Below are positions 16,092 to 24,680 of a stretch of DNA of 64,000 nucleotides, piece by piece. Origin of the DNA: CAG-791 sp000431495. GTDB lineage: Bacteria; Bacillota; Clostridia; Lachnospirales; Lachnospiraceae. The notes under the pieces are model-generated. The model did no database searches. It saw nothing but the letters and a program-made list of their open reading frames with translations, and was not told the origin of the DNA. The stretch lies in NCBI GenBank assembly GCA_052117605.1, contig JBQKIT010000014.1, one strand, 5' to 3'. The stretch's first letter is position 1. The number at the start of each line of letters is the position of its first letter. The translations under genes and the position numbers were made by a program.

Positions 16092-17387
16092 ATGGCAAAT
16101 CATCTGATTGTGGTCAGCGTGGATGCACTGGTTTATGAGGATCTGGAATTACTGGGAAAGCAGCCGAATGTAAAACGACTGCTTGAAAACGGAAGCCTCG
16201 TGCGGCATATGCGGACCGTGTATCCGAGTCTGACACATATTGTACATACAACACTTATGACGGGGTGTACGCCGGATAAGACCGGAATCATTGCAAACGA
16301 GCATTTTGAACCGGGAAATGCCAGGCCGTCCTGGTACAACGCTTTGGATGAGGTGCAGTGTGAGACACTTTTTCATGCAGCGAAGAAAAAGGGACTGCGT
16401 ACATGCTCCTGCCGTTGGCCGCTGACCGCCGGCGGCTTCGATGTCATCGATTATCTGGTTCCTGAAATCATGGATGAGGACAGAGAAGGCGCTGCGGACC
16501 TTCTGGAAGTTCACAGGAAAATGTGTTCTCCGGAAATTTATGAAGACATTATTCTTCCGAATATCGGAATTCTGGACTGGAGTAAGTCCAAGCATCCCAC
16601 GGATGAAGAGTTTCAGATTACCTGCGCCTGCGACATTATCCGTAAATATAAGCCGAATCTTGTGCTGACGCATCCGAGCTTTGTGGATGATACGAGGCAT
16701 CGGTACGGTTTGTTCAGTGACAAGCTGAATGAGGCTTTGATTGCCACAGATCGCTGGATTGGCATGCTGTTGGATGCCGTGCGGGATGCAGGGATTGAGG
16801 ATGATACGAATATAGCAATTGTCAGTGATCACGGGCATCTGGAAGAAGTGCGCAGCATTGCTTTCAACGTATTTCTGAAAGAAAAAGGATACATTGATAC
16901 CGACGAGCAGGGGAACGTAACCGGCTGGCGCGCTTATGCCAAGGGCTGCGGTTTGTCGGCAGAGATTTATGTATCGGAAGCCGGAGACAAGGAGGAGGTT
17001 TATCGGGACCTTTGCAGCATGGCAAGGGCTGGAATTTACGGGATTTCCGAGGTCCTGACGGCAGAAGAGGCAGAAACCAGGTACGGAATCTGCGGTGCAT
17101 TCTCCTTTATTGTGGAAACAGACGGCTACTCGGATTTCTGCGATGAATGGCTGGGAGAAGCAGTGATTCCCGCAGAACGTGCGGCGTTCCGATATGGACA
17201 TTCTGATCACGGTCATATGCCGGAAAAGGGACCTCAGCCTCCGATGATTGTCTGCGGACCTGATTTTAAGCAGGGAGAGCAGCTGGATAATGGAAAGGTT
17301 GTGGATGAAGCACCTACCTTTGCAAGAGTTCTCGGGCTGGATCTTCCTGAGGCACAGGGCCGGGTAATGGAAGCTCTGCTTCGGTAA
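16092..17387 (+). CDS. alkaline-phosphatase-superfamily phosphodiesterase (nucleotide pyrophosphatase type)
   Basis: The 431-residue protein has the type I phosphodiesterase/nucleotide pyrophosphatase fold. The metal-binding Asp11 is in VVSVDALV, the expected nucleophile Thr48 in YPSLTH, GIIANEHF comes next, the metal site VSDHGHLEE has Asp246, His247 and His249, and a final HSDHGHMPEKGP motif is present. There is no signal peptide, so it should act in the cytoplasm on a small phosphodiester or phosphonate. The ATG at 16092 follows AGGGGGAC; an ATG at 16065 is weaker. It is flanked by MgtC genes and an organophosphate-type transporter. Substrate is not assignable. Confidence 0.86.
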   Translation: MANHLIVVSVDALVYEDLELLGKQPNVKRLLENGSLVRHMRTVYPSLTHIVHTTLMTGCTPDKTGIIANEHFEPGNARPSWYNALDEVQCETLFHAAKKKGLRTCSCRWPLTAGGFDVIDYLVPEIMDEDREGAADLLEVHRKMCSPEIYEDIILPNIGILDWSKSKHPTDEEFQITCACDIIRKYKPNLVLTHPSFVDDTRHRYGLFSDKLNEALIATDRWIGMLLDAVRDAGIEDDTNIAIVSDHGHLEEVRSIAFNVFLKEKGYIDTDEQGNVTGWRAYAKGCGLSAEIYVSEAGDKEEVYRDLCSMARAGIYGISEVLTAEEAETRYGICGAFSFIVETDGYSDFCDEWLGEAVIPAERAAFRYGHSDHGHMPEKGPQPPMIVCGPDFKQGEQLDNGKVVDEAPTFARVLGLDLPEAQGRVMEALLR

Positions 17388-17439
17388 AACAAAGGCGGAA
17401 GGAACAGGCGAAAGCTTCCGGATAAAAAGAAAGGTTATT

Positions 17440-18726
17440 ATGAGGGGACAGTACAGAAAGGTGGATGAGCGAACAGGAAAAATACTGTTCTGGCTGAGCT
17501 GGCTGGTATATTTTTCCTCCTACCTGGGGAGATTGAATTATTCTTCGGCGATGTCATCCATTATGCTGGACGGAATTCTGACAAGATCTCAGGCAGGAGC
17601 GATCAGTATGGCGTATTTTTTCGCCTATGGAATCGGGCAGCTGTGCAACGGAATTCTGGGAGACCGGTGGAAGCCTGAGAATATGGTGTTTTTCGGCCTG
17701 TCCGGTGCCGGAGTGGTTAACTGCCTGATGGGCTTTGCAGGAAGATTTCCGGAAATGATTATGCTCTGGGGAATCAACGGTTATCTTCAGGCCATGATCT
17801 GGCCGCCGCTAATCCGGATTTTTGCAGAGCGATATACGGAAGATCGGAAAATGAAATACATTGTGAACATCGCGTCCAGCATGGCGATCGGGACGCTGAT
17901 GTCATATTTTCTGTCAGCAGGTACCATGAAGCTTTGGGGGTGGAAAGCTGTGTTTTTCACAGCGGCAGGTGTAATGCTTCCATTGGCGATTCTGTGGATA
18001 TTCGGCTTTCGGTGGATCAACCGCGTGTCCGGAAATGCGGAGGGTATATCCGGAGAAGGCACTACGGTTATTGCAGAGAAGCAGACAAAAACTGTACATG
18101 AGAAAGAGAGTGTTTCATTTGCGTATTTACTGAAAACCAGCGGCCTTCTGATGATATTGTTCCCGGTTTGGATTCATGGGATGCTGAAGGATGGTGTCAC
18201 ACAGTGGGTTCCGACGTACATCTGTGACAGCTATGACGTTTCGGCTTCCTTCTCTGTGATCATGACGATGATTCTTCCGGTGATTAATCTGAGTGGAGCA
18301 TATCTGGCGAGATTTGTTCAGAAAAGAAGACCGGACAGGGAGATGGAGAACTCGGCGATTTTCTTCGCTGTTGCAACAATTGCACTTGCAGGTCTCCTTC
18401 TGCTCAATGGTGCGAATGCGATCCTTTCGATTCTTTTGTTTGCTGTGATTACGTCCTCGATGCTGGCGGTGAACACCCTGTATATCAGTATGATCCCCAT
18501 GCACTTTGAATCTCTGGGAAGGGTTTCAACAGTTTCCGGTTTTCTGAACGCCATGGCATACATCGGAAGTGCGGTTTCCACGTTTACGATCGGCGTAATG
18601 GTAGAAAAAAACGGATGGAGTATGACAATTATGGGCTGGATTCTGCTGACGGCTGCAGCACTGGTGATTGCTGCCGGGCTGAAAAGGAAAACTTTTTGCG
18701 CAGATACGGTTTCAGAAAGTCATTGA
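17440..18726 (+). CDS. MFS transporter resembling the organophosphate:phosphate antiporter (OPA) family
   Basis: This 428-residue, twelve-span major facilitator protein resembles GlpT/UhpT-type organophosphate antiporters. SSYLGRLNYS in the first span keeps the arginine (Arg31) that lines the phosphate-binding site in GlpT. GIGQLCNGILGDRWKPENM is the conserved first cytoplasmic loop. The second half contains GMLKDGVTQWVPTYI, which resembles the GlpT pattern in span 7. It would exchange an organic phosphate for phosphate across the membrane. It follows the phosphodiesterase gene by 52 bases and precedes a HAD phosphatase by 9. The exact substrate is inferred only as a phosphate ester. Confidence 0.8.
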   Translation: MRGQYRKVDERTGKILFWLSWLVYFSSYLGRLNYSSAMSSIMLDGILTRSQAGAISMAYFFAYGIGQLCNGILGDRWKPENMVFFGLSGAGVVNCLMGFAGRFPEMIMLWGINGYLQAMIWPPLIRIFAERYTEDRKMKYIVNIASSMAIGTLMSYFLSAGTMKLWGWKAVFFTAAGVMLPLAILWIFGFRWINRVSGNAEGISGEGTTVIAEKQTKTVHEKESVSFAYLLKTSGLLMILFPVWIHGMLKDGVTQWVPTYICDSYDVSASFSVIMTMILPVINLSGAYLARFVQKRRPDREMENSAIFFAVATIALAGLLLLNGANAILSILLFAVITSSMLAVNTLYISMIPMHFESLGRVSTVSGFLNAMAYIGSAVSTFTIGVMVEKNGWSMTIMGWILLTAAALVIAAGLKRKTFCADTVSESH

Positions 18727-18735
18727 GGGGCAGGA

Positions 18736-19599
18736 ATGAAGAATACGACAAATAGCACAGATTATTTTGGAAAGGATGCAGATCCTCTGAAGAACAAGCG
18801 ACTGTTCCTGCTCGATATGGATGGAACCATTTATCAGGAAAATACCGTCTTTGACGGGACGAAGCAGATGCTGGATTACATCCGTGACAGCGGCGGGCGG
18901 TATGTTTTCATTACGAACAATTCATCGAAGTCCGTGAAGGACTATATGGATAAGGTACATCAGATGGGGCTTCCGGCAGAGGCAGAGAACTTCTTTACCT
19001 CCACACAGGCGACGATTCTGTATCTGAAGGAGCATTTTCCGGACGCACTGGTTTATTGTCAGGGGACAAAATCCATGATTTCGGAGTTGCTTGATGCCGG
19101 TATCCGCGTGACCGAAGAGGTGCGGGACGGAATTGATGTGGTGCTGGTTGGCTTTGACATGGAGCTTACGATGCAAAAGCTTCGTAACACCTGTGAGATT
19201 CTGACCTGTCAGAGCCCGGCTTATATTGCTACCAATCCGGATGAATGCTGTCCGGTATCGTTTGGAGAAACAGCCGGATTTGTGCCGGACTGCGGCTCCA
19301 TGTGCTATGGAATCGAAAAGGCAACCGGGAAGTGGCCTGTTTTCATTGGAAAGCCGGAGCCGACAATGATTGACATTGTCCGGAATAAATTCGGATATAC
19401 CAGGGAAGAAACGCTGGTGATCGGGGATCGCCTGTATACCGATATTGCTTCCGGAAACAATGCGGGGGTTGATACGGTGTGCGTGCTGAGCGGAGAAGCC
19501 TCGGAGGGGGATATCCGAAACAGTGAAGAGAAGCCCGCGTATACCTTCCGGGACATCAAAGCGTTGTGGAGATATTGCGATGCGGCGCAGGGAAGGTGA
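18736..19599 (+). CDS. HAD-IIA family phosphatase, NagD-like
   Basis: The 287-residue protein is a class IIA HAD phosphatase. The catalytic motif DMDGT has nucleophile Asp27 and acid Asp29, motif II is FITNNSS, and a large alpha/beta C2 cap follows. The FIGKPEPTM and VIGDRLYTDI motifs supply Lys and acidic metal ligands. Relatives include NagD and glycerol-3-phosphate phosphatases, acting on nucleoside, sugar or glycerol phosphates. Its start lies 9 bases after the OPA-like transporter, which suggests it releases phosphate from the imported or generated phosphate ester. The N-terminal 20 residues are an extra hydrophilic extension. Confidence 0.88.
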   Translation: MKNTTNSTDYFGKDADPLKNKRLFLLDMDGTIYQENTVFDGTKQMLDYIRDSGGRYVFITNNSSKSVKDYMDKVHQMGLPAEAENFFTSTQATILYLKEHFPDALVYCQGTKSMISELLDAGIRVTEEVRDGIDVVLVGFDMELTMQKLRNTCEILTCQSPAYIATNPDECCPVSFGETAGFVPDCGSMCYGIEKATGKWPVFIGKPEPTMIDIVRNKFGYTREETLVIGDRLYTDIASGNNAGVDTVCVLSGEASEGDIRNSEEKPAYTFRDIKALWRYCDAAQGR

Positions 19600-19640
19600 C
19601 CGGAAACAGTGGGAAACCGTGGAGAAAGTATAAATCGGAT

Positions 19641-19669
19641 TTGACAATTGTTCGCAGATGACTTAGCAT
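19641..19669 (+). promoter_or_regulatory. promoter of the MATE leader
   Basis: TTGACA (19641-19646, full consensus), a 17-base spacer and TAGCAT (19664-19669) predict initiation near 19676. This gives a leader of about 120 bases before the MATE start, including the terminator at 19726-19771. Confidence 0.65.
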
Positions 19670-19725
19670 GAACCGGAGCAAAACCCGGGAGATCGGGCGC
19701 GGATTTTTGAGAGTGCATCTTTTTC

Positions 19726-19771
19726 GCCGCACGGTGTCAGAGCATTATGTTCTGACGCTGTGCGGCTTTTT
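19726..19771 (+). terminator. strong terminator in the MATE gene leader, candidate attenuator
   Basis: A 16-base arm starting GCCGCAC (19726-19741) pairs with TCTGACGCTGTGCGGC (19751-19766) and is followed by TTTTT. Only about ten bases separate it from the MATE ribosome binding site. It could end transcripts from the upstream locus, but its position after a promoter and before the gene suggests a conditional terminator. The GGGCG near 19704 could compete for the left arm. Confidence 0.85.
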
Positions 19772-19795
19772 ATGTGGAACGGGAGGAAGAACAAT

Positions 19796-21142
19796 ATGAT
19801 GGACCAGAGCTTTATGAAAACAAAGCCGGTGCTGCCGCTTGTGGTTTCGATGTCGATGCCGATGGTGCTGTCGATGCTTGTGAATGCGCTGTACAACATT
19901 GTGGACAGCTTTTTCATTGCAAGGATCAGCGAGGACGCAATGACGGCTCTGTCGCTGGTCTTCCCGCTGCAGAACATTGCAGGCGCGGTCTGCATCGGTT
20001 TTGGCGTTGGCGTCAATGCGGCAGTGGCGTTTTATCTGGGAGCGGGGAGACAGAAGGATGCGGACGGCGCAGCATCGCTGGGAGTCCTGCTTTCGCTGGT
20101 GCATGCAGTTCTTCTTACGATTGTTCTGTCTCTGGCGGCGAGGCCGTTTCTGCAGGCATTTACGGATGATCCAGCGGTACTGGATTATGGAATGCGCTAT
20201 GCGCGGATCGTGATCGTGTTCTCCGTCATCAATCAGGTTTCCCTGGTTTATGAGAAGCTGTTTCAGGCAATCGGAAGCATGAAGGTGTCCATGGCCAGCA
20301 TGATGGCAGGCTGCATTGTGAATGTCATTCTGGATCCGATGATGATTTTCGGCTTTGGACCGATCCCTGCTATGTCGATCGAGGGAGCCGCCTATGCAAC
20401 GATCATCGGACAGGCGGTGACACTTGCGGTTTATCTGGTTCTCTGGAAAAAAGGACGACTCCATCTTCATATTTCTCTGCGGGAGGGCTGGGAAAATCGG
20501 CGTTTTACGGGGCGGCTGTACAATGTGGGCATTCCGGCTACACTGAATCAGGCACTTCCCTCCATTCTGATTACCATGCTGAACGGAATTCTTGCAGGAT
20601 ATTCGCAGACGGGAATTCTGATCCTTGGCATTTATTACAAGCTTCAGACCTTCATTTATCTGACCGCAAACGGCATTGTACAGGGTATCCGGCCTCTGGT
20701 TGCCTACAATTATGGAGCAGGAGAAGAAAAGAGAGTGGGAAGTATTTTCCGGACAGCGCTTGGCATGGCTCTTGCGGTGATGGGAGTCGGAACCGTGATC
20801 TGTGTCTTTGCTCCGGAGTGGTGCATCGGACTGTTTACGGGAAATCCGGAAACGATCCTTCAGGGAGCTGCGGCGCTTCGAATCATCAGTGCGGGATTTC
20901 TCATCTCCGCCGTGTCTGTCACGGCAGCCGGAACGCTGGAGGGACTCGGAATGGGAGGAGCATCCTTTATCATTTCACTGCTGCGCTACCTTGTGGTGAT
21001 TCTGCCTGCAGCATACCTTCTGAGCCGGGCATTTGGAATGAACGGAGTATGGATGGCCTTCCCGGCAGCAGAGTTTTTCTCCGCCGGAGCAGCAATCGTT
21101 CTGTACCGGAGGGTGCGCAGGAAAAGCCCGACGACCCGATGA
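19796..21142 (+). CDS. MATE family efflux transporter
   Basis: This 448-residue protein has the twelve hydrophobic segments of the MATE multidrug/toxin exporters, which expel cationic compounds using sodium or proton gradients. The N-terminus KPVLPLVVSMSMPMVLSML and the NALYNIVDSFFIARIS segment are characteristic, and the two halves show the expected internal similarity (QNIAGAVCIGFG compared with TANGIVQGIRPLVAYNYGAG). The open frame begins at a GTG inside the terminator stem, but GGGAGGAAGA just upstream of the ATG at 19796 identifies the true start. It is monocistronic. The terminator-bearing leader suggests ligand control. Confidence 0.93.
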   Translation: MMDQSFMKTKPVLPLVVSMSMPMVLSMLVNALYNIVDSFFIARISEDAMTALSLVFPLQNIAGAVCIGFGVGVNAAVAFYLGAGRQKDADGAASLGVLLSLVHAVLLTIVLSLAARPFLQAFTDDPAVLDYGMRYARIVIVFSVINQVSLVYEKLFQAIGSMKVSMASMMAGCIVNVILDPMMIFGFGPIPAMSIEGAAYATIIGQAVTLAVYLVLWKKGRLHLHISLREGWENRRFTGRLYNVGIPATLNQALPSILITMLNGILAGYSQTGILILGIYYKLQTFIYLTANGIVQGIRPLVAYNYGAGEEKRVGSIFRTALGMALAVMGVGTVICVFAPEWCIGLFTGNPETILQGAAALRIISAGFLISAVSVTAAGTLEGLGMGGASFIISLLRYLVVILPAAYLLSRAFGMNGVWMAFPAAEFFSAGAAIVLYRRVRRKSPTTR

Positions 21143-21171
21143 CATTTGGTCGGATGAATGCAATCCCCCTC

Positions 21172-21200
21172 TTGCCAAGCGCTGGCACAAATGGTACAAT
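21172..21200 (+). promoter_or_regulatory. promoter of rpmE
   Basis: TTGCCA (21172-21177), a 17-base spacer and TACAAT (21195-21200). The predicted leader is about 155 bases long (21207-21363) and holds several GC-rich dyads and the GTGAGTGAATG...ATCATTCAC pair. That fits the L31 ribosomal protein leaders known in Firmicutes, though I cannot run a covariance model. Confidence 0.7.
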
Positions 21201-21363
21201 CATACCGCTGTTCTGAGTGGAACAGCTGTGAGGCCGTCATACCTGCCGAATCGCGGACGTTCCGCGCGGGACAGGGTTCCCGGTGTTCGGGCGCGGCGGC
21301 TCATGTAGGTGAGTGAATGATAGATCATTCACGACAGCGCTTGCACGAAGGAGGTAGTCGAAC

Positions 21364-21564
21364 ATGAGAGAAGGAATTCATCCTCAGTATTATCAGGCAA
21401 CCGTAACCTGCAACTGCGGCAATACTTTCGTAACCGGATCCACTGTTTCCGAGATCCACGTCGAAGTTTGCTCCAAGTGCCATTCTTTCTACACTGGCCA
21501 GCAGAAGGCAGCAAATGCTAAGGGTCGCATTGATAAGTTCAACAAGAAATACGGTCTTAAATAA
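21364..21564 (+). CDS. rpmE: 50S ribosomal protein L31
   Basis: The 66-residue product is L31 of the zinc-binding (C+) type, with cysteines at residues 16, 18, 36 and 39 in CNCG and CSKC. The start MREGIHPQYYQATVTC is standard. GAAGGAGG lies upstream of the ATG. The gene has its own promoter, a long leader and a terminator, so it is a monocistronic unit. Zinc-containing L31 is usually exchanged for a zinc-free paralogue under zinc starvation; no such paralogue is seen here. Confidence 0.97.
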   Translation: MREGIHPQYYQATVTCNCGNTFVTGSTVSEIHVEVCSKCHSFYTGQQKAANAKGRIDKFNKKYGLK

Positions 21565-21588
21565 GATAGTGATTTCAAGCGATGACGG

Positions 21589-21628
21589 AGGTTGGAGCAG
21601 GAGGCTGCCCCAACCTCTTTGTTTTTTA
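21589..21628 (+). terminator. intrinsic terminator of rpmE
   Basis: AGGTTGGAGCAG pairs with CTGCCCCAACCT around GAGG, followed by CTTTGTTTTTT. Confidence 0.9.
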
Positions 21629-21680
21629 TTATGTTCAACCTGGGCAGGTGCTGATGTGGCAGCACTAAGAGGATACGAAA

Positions 21681-22649
21681 GTGGCAAAGAGAAGAAGACG
21701 GCAGCGCTATTCCGGAATCGGCGGACAGGCGGTTCTCGAGGGCGTGATGATGCGCAATAAGAGTCAGATGGCGGTTGCGGTAAGGAAGCCGGATGGCGAA
21801 ATTGAGGTGGGAGTGGACGAATACCATGGCATCGGCGAGAAGACCATCTGGGCAAGGCTTCCGCTGGTTCGCGGAGTGCTGTCCTTTGTGGATTCTCTGA
21901 TTACCGGAATGAAGGCAATGAACTTCTCCAGTGCGTTCTATGACGATGAGAATGACAGCGGGAAATCCCCGGAGAAGAAGGAACGGGAAGAGGCGGTGAT
22001 GACCGGCATTACGATCGTGATTTCACTGGTTCTTGCGGTGGGAATTTTCGCAGTGCTTCCGGTATTTCTGATGAAGCTGATGAGCGGTTGGATTCGGAGT
22101 GATGCCGTGATGGCAATTCTGGAGGGCGTGATCCGGCTGGCCATTTTCCTGATTTATATGATCGCTGTTTCCGCGATGAAGGACATCCGGAGGCTGTATG
22201 GCTATCACGGCGCGGAGCACAAATGCATCAACTGCATTGAAAGCGGACAGCCGCTGACAGTAGATAACGTGATGCGGAGCTCGCGCTTCCACAAGCGGTG
22301 CGGCAGTAACTTTATCGTGCTGATCCTTGTGATCAGTGTGATTTTGTTCTTCTTTATCCGCGTAGACAGCTTCGGAATGCGGATTCTGGTTCGTATTGCC
22401 ATGATTCCGCTGATTGCCGGAATTTCCTTTGAGTTCCTGCGGTATGCGGGACGCCATAACAATACATTTGTCAACATCATCTCGGCACCCGGTGTGTGGC
22501 TTCAGTACATCACAACCAAGGAGCCGGACGAGGGAATGGCGGAGGTTGCCATTGCTTCGGTGGAGGCGGTTTTTGATTGGAGAGCATATCTGAAGAAGAA
22601 TTTCGGGTATACCGAAGAGGAGTTGGATGCGAGCGGAAGAAGCATGTAA
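21681..22649 (+). CDS. DUF1385 family membrane protein
   Basis: The 322-residue protein belongs to the DUF1385 family (YqhQ-like), commonly found upstream of prmC-prfA in Clostridia. The N-terminus holds SGIGGQAVLEGVMMRNK, the family signature. Central hydrophobic spans lie near residues 112-160 and 210-255. YHGAEHKCINCIESGQ and RCGSNFI hold conserved His and Cys residues. Translation starts at a GTG at 21681 after AAGAGGA. Its end overlaps prmC by 23 bases, indicating translational coupling. The biochemical function is not established; context suggests only co-expression with release-factor genes. Confidence 0.9.
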   Translation: MAKRRRRQRYSGIGGQAVLEGVMMRNKSQMAVAVRKPDGEIEVGVDEYHGIGEKTIWARLPLVRGVLSFVDSLITGMKAMNFSSAFYDDENDSGKSPEKKEREEAVMTGITIVISLVLAVGIFAVLPVFLMKLMSGWIRSDAVMAILEGVIRLAIFLIYMIAVSAMKDIRRLYGYHGAEHKCINCIESGQPLTVDNVMRSSRFHKRCGSNFIVLILVISVILFFFIRVDSFGMRILVRIAMIPLIAGISFEFLRYAGRHNNTFVNIISAPGVWLQYITTKEPDEGMAEVAIASVEAVFDWRAYLKKNFGYTEEELDASGRSM

Positions 22650-23502
22650 GACATATCGGGAGCTTTATGAAGAGGGCAGGAGGATTCTGGAACAGGCAGG
22701 GCTGCCGGATGCGGCACTGGATGCCAGGTTCCTTCTGGAGGAGGTCTGCGGAACAAATCTGCAGACTCTTCTTGTTTTTCCGGAGAAGAAGGTGACCGAA
22801 GAAGAGGTGAATCAGTATCGTGCCTTTATTCAGAGACGAAAGGACCGCGAGCCCACCGCGATGATTCTGGGCGAGTGGGATTTCATGGGGCTCACCTTCC
22901 GGCTGAATAAGAGCACGCTGATTCCGGAGCAGGATACGGAGGTTCTGGTGGAGACCGCGTTGGAGGAGCTGAAGCGAAGAGGGCTGGGCGAAGCTCCGCT
23001 TCGGATTCTGGATCTGTGCACGGGCTCCGGCTGTATTCTGCTCTCGCTTCTTCACGAACTGAGAAATGCCGGCGGACTTGGCACGGATTTGTCGGAGGAG
23101 GCACTGGAGGCCGCAAGGGAGAATGCCGTCCGCCTTGGCTTGCAGGAGAGGGCAGCCTTCCGGCAGGGAGATCTCTGGGAGCCTGTCGGAGATGAGAGGT
23201 TTGATCTGATCGTATCGAACCCGCCGTACGTTCCAACGGAGGTCATTCCGACGCTGGAGCCGGAGGTTCGCTGCGGAGAGCCCTATGCGGCTCTTGACGG
23301 AGGAGAGGACGGACTCGTGTTTTACCGCAGGATCATGAGGGAAGCCGCAGGGCATCTGAAGCCCTCCGGTATTATAATAGTGGAATCGGGATTTGATGAG
23401 GCACCGCAGATTGCGGCCCGGATGCAGGATCAGAAGCTTCGGGGAATCCGGACTGTGAAGGACTACGGCGGTCTGGACCGGGTGGTTCTGGGAGCCTTAT
23501 AA
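22627..23502 (+). CDS. prmC: peptide chain release factor N5-glutamine methyltransferase
   Basis: PrmC methylates the glutamine of the GGQ motif in release factors RF1 and RF2, using S-adenosylmethionine. The 291-residue protein has the helical N-terminal domain, the SAM-binding motif DLCTGSGC at residues 129-136 and the catalytic NPPY at 198-201. An SD GAGGAG overlaps the end of the upstream DUF1385 gene. The substrate gene prfA follows after 60 bases, the classical arrangement. Confidence 0.96.
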   Translation: MRAEEACKTYRELYEEGRRILEQAGLPDAALDARFLLEEVCGTNLQTLLVFPEKKVTEEEVNQYRAFIQRRKDREPTAMILGEWDFMGLTFRLNKSTLIPEQDTEVLVETALEELKRRGLGEAPLRILDLCTGSGCILLSLLHELRNAGGLGTDLSEEALEAARENAVRLGLQERAAFRQGDLWEPVGDERFDLIVSNPPYVPTEVIPTLEPEVRCGEPYAALDGGEDGLVFYRRIMREAAGHLKPSGIIIVESGFDEAPQIAARMQDQKLRGIRTVKDYGGLDRVVLGAL

Positions 23503-23519
23503 ATCAGGCAGGAATAATC

Positions 23520-23546
23520 GGCAGAACCGCCTTCGCGGATTTTGCC
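23520..23546 (+). promoter_or_regulatory. hairpin between prmC and prfA
   Basis: GGCAGAACCGC and GCGGATTTTGCC form an eleven-pair stem with one bulge around CTTC, ending about six bases before the prfA ribosome binding site. No U-tract follows, so it is likely a processing or translation-modulating hairpin rather than a terminator. Confidence 0.4.
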
Positions 23547-23562
23547 TCAGCGAGGTATCAAT

Positions 23563-24648
23563 ATGTTTGAAAAGATGGACTCGGTCCTTCTCCATTATGA
23601 AGAGATCGCAAGAGAGCTCGCGATGCCGGAGGTGGTGCAGGATATGGACCGCTACCGGAAGCTGATGCGGGAGCAGACGGACCTGACGCAGGTGGTGGAA
23701 ACCTATCGCGCATACCAGAGGGCTGTGCAGGACGTTGCAGATTCACTTGAGATGATCGATGCGGAGAGCGACCCGGAAATGAAGGAAATGGCAAGGGATG
23801 AGCTTGCCGATGCCAAGGAGCGCGTGGAGAAGCTGACGGAAGAGATGAAGGTGCTTCTTCTTCCGAAGGATCCGAATGACGACAAGAACGTCATCTGTGA
23901 AATCCGTGCAGGTGCGGGCGGAGATGAAGCAGCCCTTTTTGCGGCGCAGATTTACCGGATGTACGTGCACTATGCGGAGAGCCGCGGCTGGAAGACGGAA
24001 CTCCTGGATTTTGAAGAGAGCGGCATCGGCGGCATGAAGTTTGTGAACTTCATGATCATCGGACAGGGAGCCTATTCCCGGATGAAATATGAGAGCGGTG
24101 TACACCGGGTGCAGCGCGTTCCGGCGACGGAGTCCCAGGGAAGAATTCATACCTCTACGATTACCGTTGCGGTCATGCCGGAGGTGACGGATGACATCAA
24201 GATCGACATTCCGCCGGAGGACGTCCGGATGGATATCACAAGAGCATCCGGAAACGGCGGACAGGGCGTCAACACGACGGACTCTGCGGTGCGCCTGACG
24301 CATCTTCCGACAGGAATTGTCATTTATTCCCAGACGGAGCGTTCTCAGCTTCAGAATAAGAACAAGGCCTGGGCGCTGCTTCGTTCCAAGCTGTACGATC
24401 TGGAGGTGCAGAACCGTCATGACAAGGAGGCGGATCTGCGCAGATCGCAGATCGGAACCGGAGACCGCTCAGAGAAAATCCGGACGTATAACTTTCCGCA
24501 GTCCCGTGTCACGGACCACAGGATCAAGCTGACGGTATATAATTTAAATGACGTGATGAACGGGGATCTGGACGAGATCCTGGATGCGCTGATTGCGGCG
24601 GATCAGGCCGCGAAGCTTCTGAAGATGAATCAGGAGGAATCCGCCTGA
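23563..24648 (+). CDS. prfA: peptide chain release factor 1
   Basis: RF1 reads UAA and UAG and triggers peptide release. The 361-residue protein contains the tripeptide anticodon PAT at residues 187-189 (PxT marks RF1 rather than RF2) and the catalytic GGQ at 232-234. The GGQ neighbourhood reads GNGGQGVNTTDSAVR instead of the commoner GAGGQHVNKTDSAVR, a clostridial variant. The frame is open from 23542, but the ATG at 23563 has GAGGT upstream and matches family length. It is the substrate of the PrmC encoded just before it. Confidence 0.97.
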   Translation: MFEKMDSVLLHYEEIARELAMPEVVQDMDRYRKLMREQTDLTQVVETYRAYQRAVQDVADSLEMIDAESDPEMKEMARDELADAKERVEKLTEEMKVLLLPKDPNDDKNVICEIRAGAGGDEAALFAAQIYRMYVHYAESRGWKTELLDFEESGIGGMKFVNFMIIGQGAYSRMKYESGVHRVQRVPATESQGRIHTSTITVAVMPEVTDDIKIDIPPEDVRMDITRASGNGGQGVNTTDSAVRLTHLPTGIVIYSQTERSQLQNKNKAWALLRSKLYDLEVQNRHDKEADLRRSQIGTGDRSEKIRTYNFPQSRVTDHRIKLTVYNLNDVMNGDLDEILDALIAADQAAKLLKMNQEESA

Positions 24649-24680
24649 GCGGTGAGAAGCGGACAAGGAGACAGTACAGT

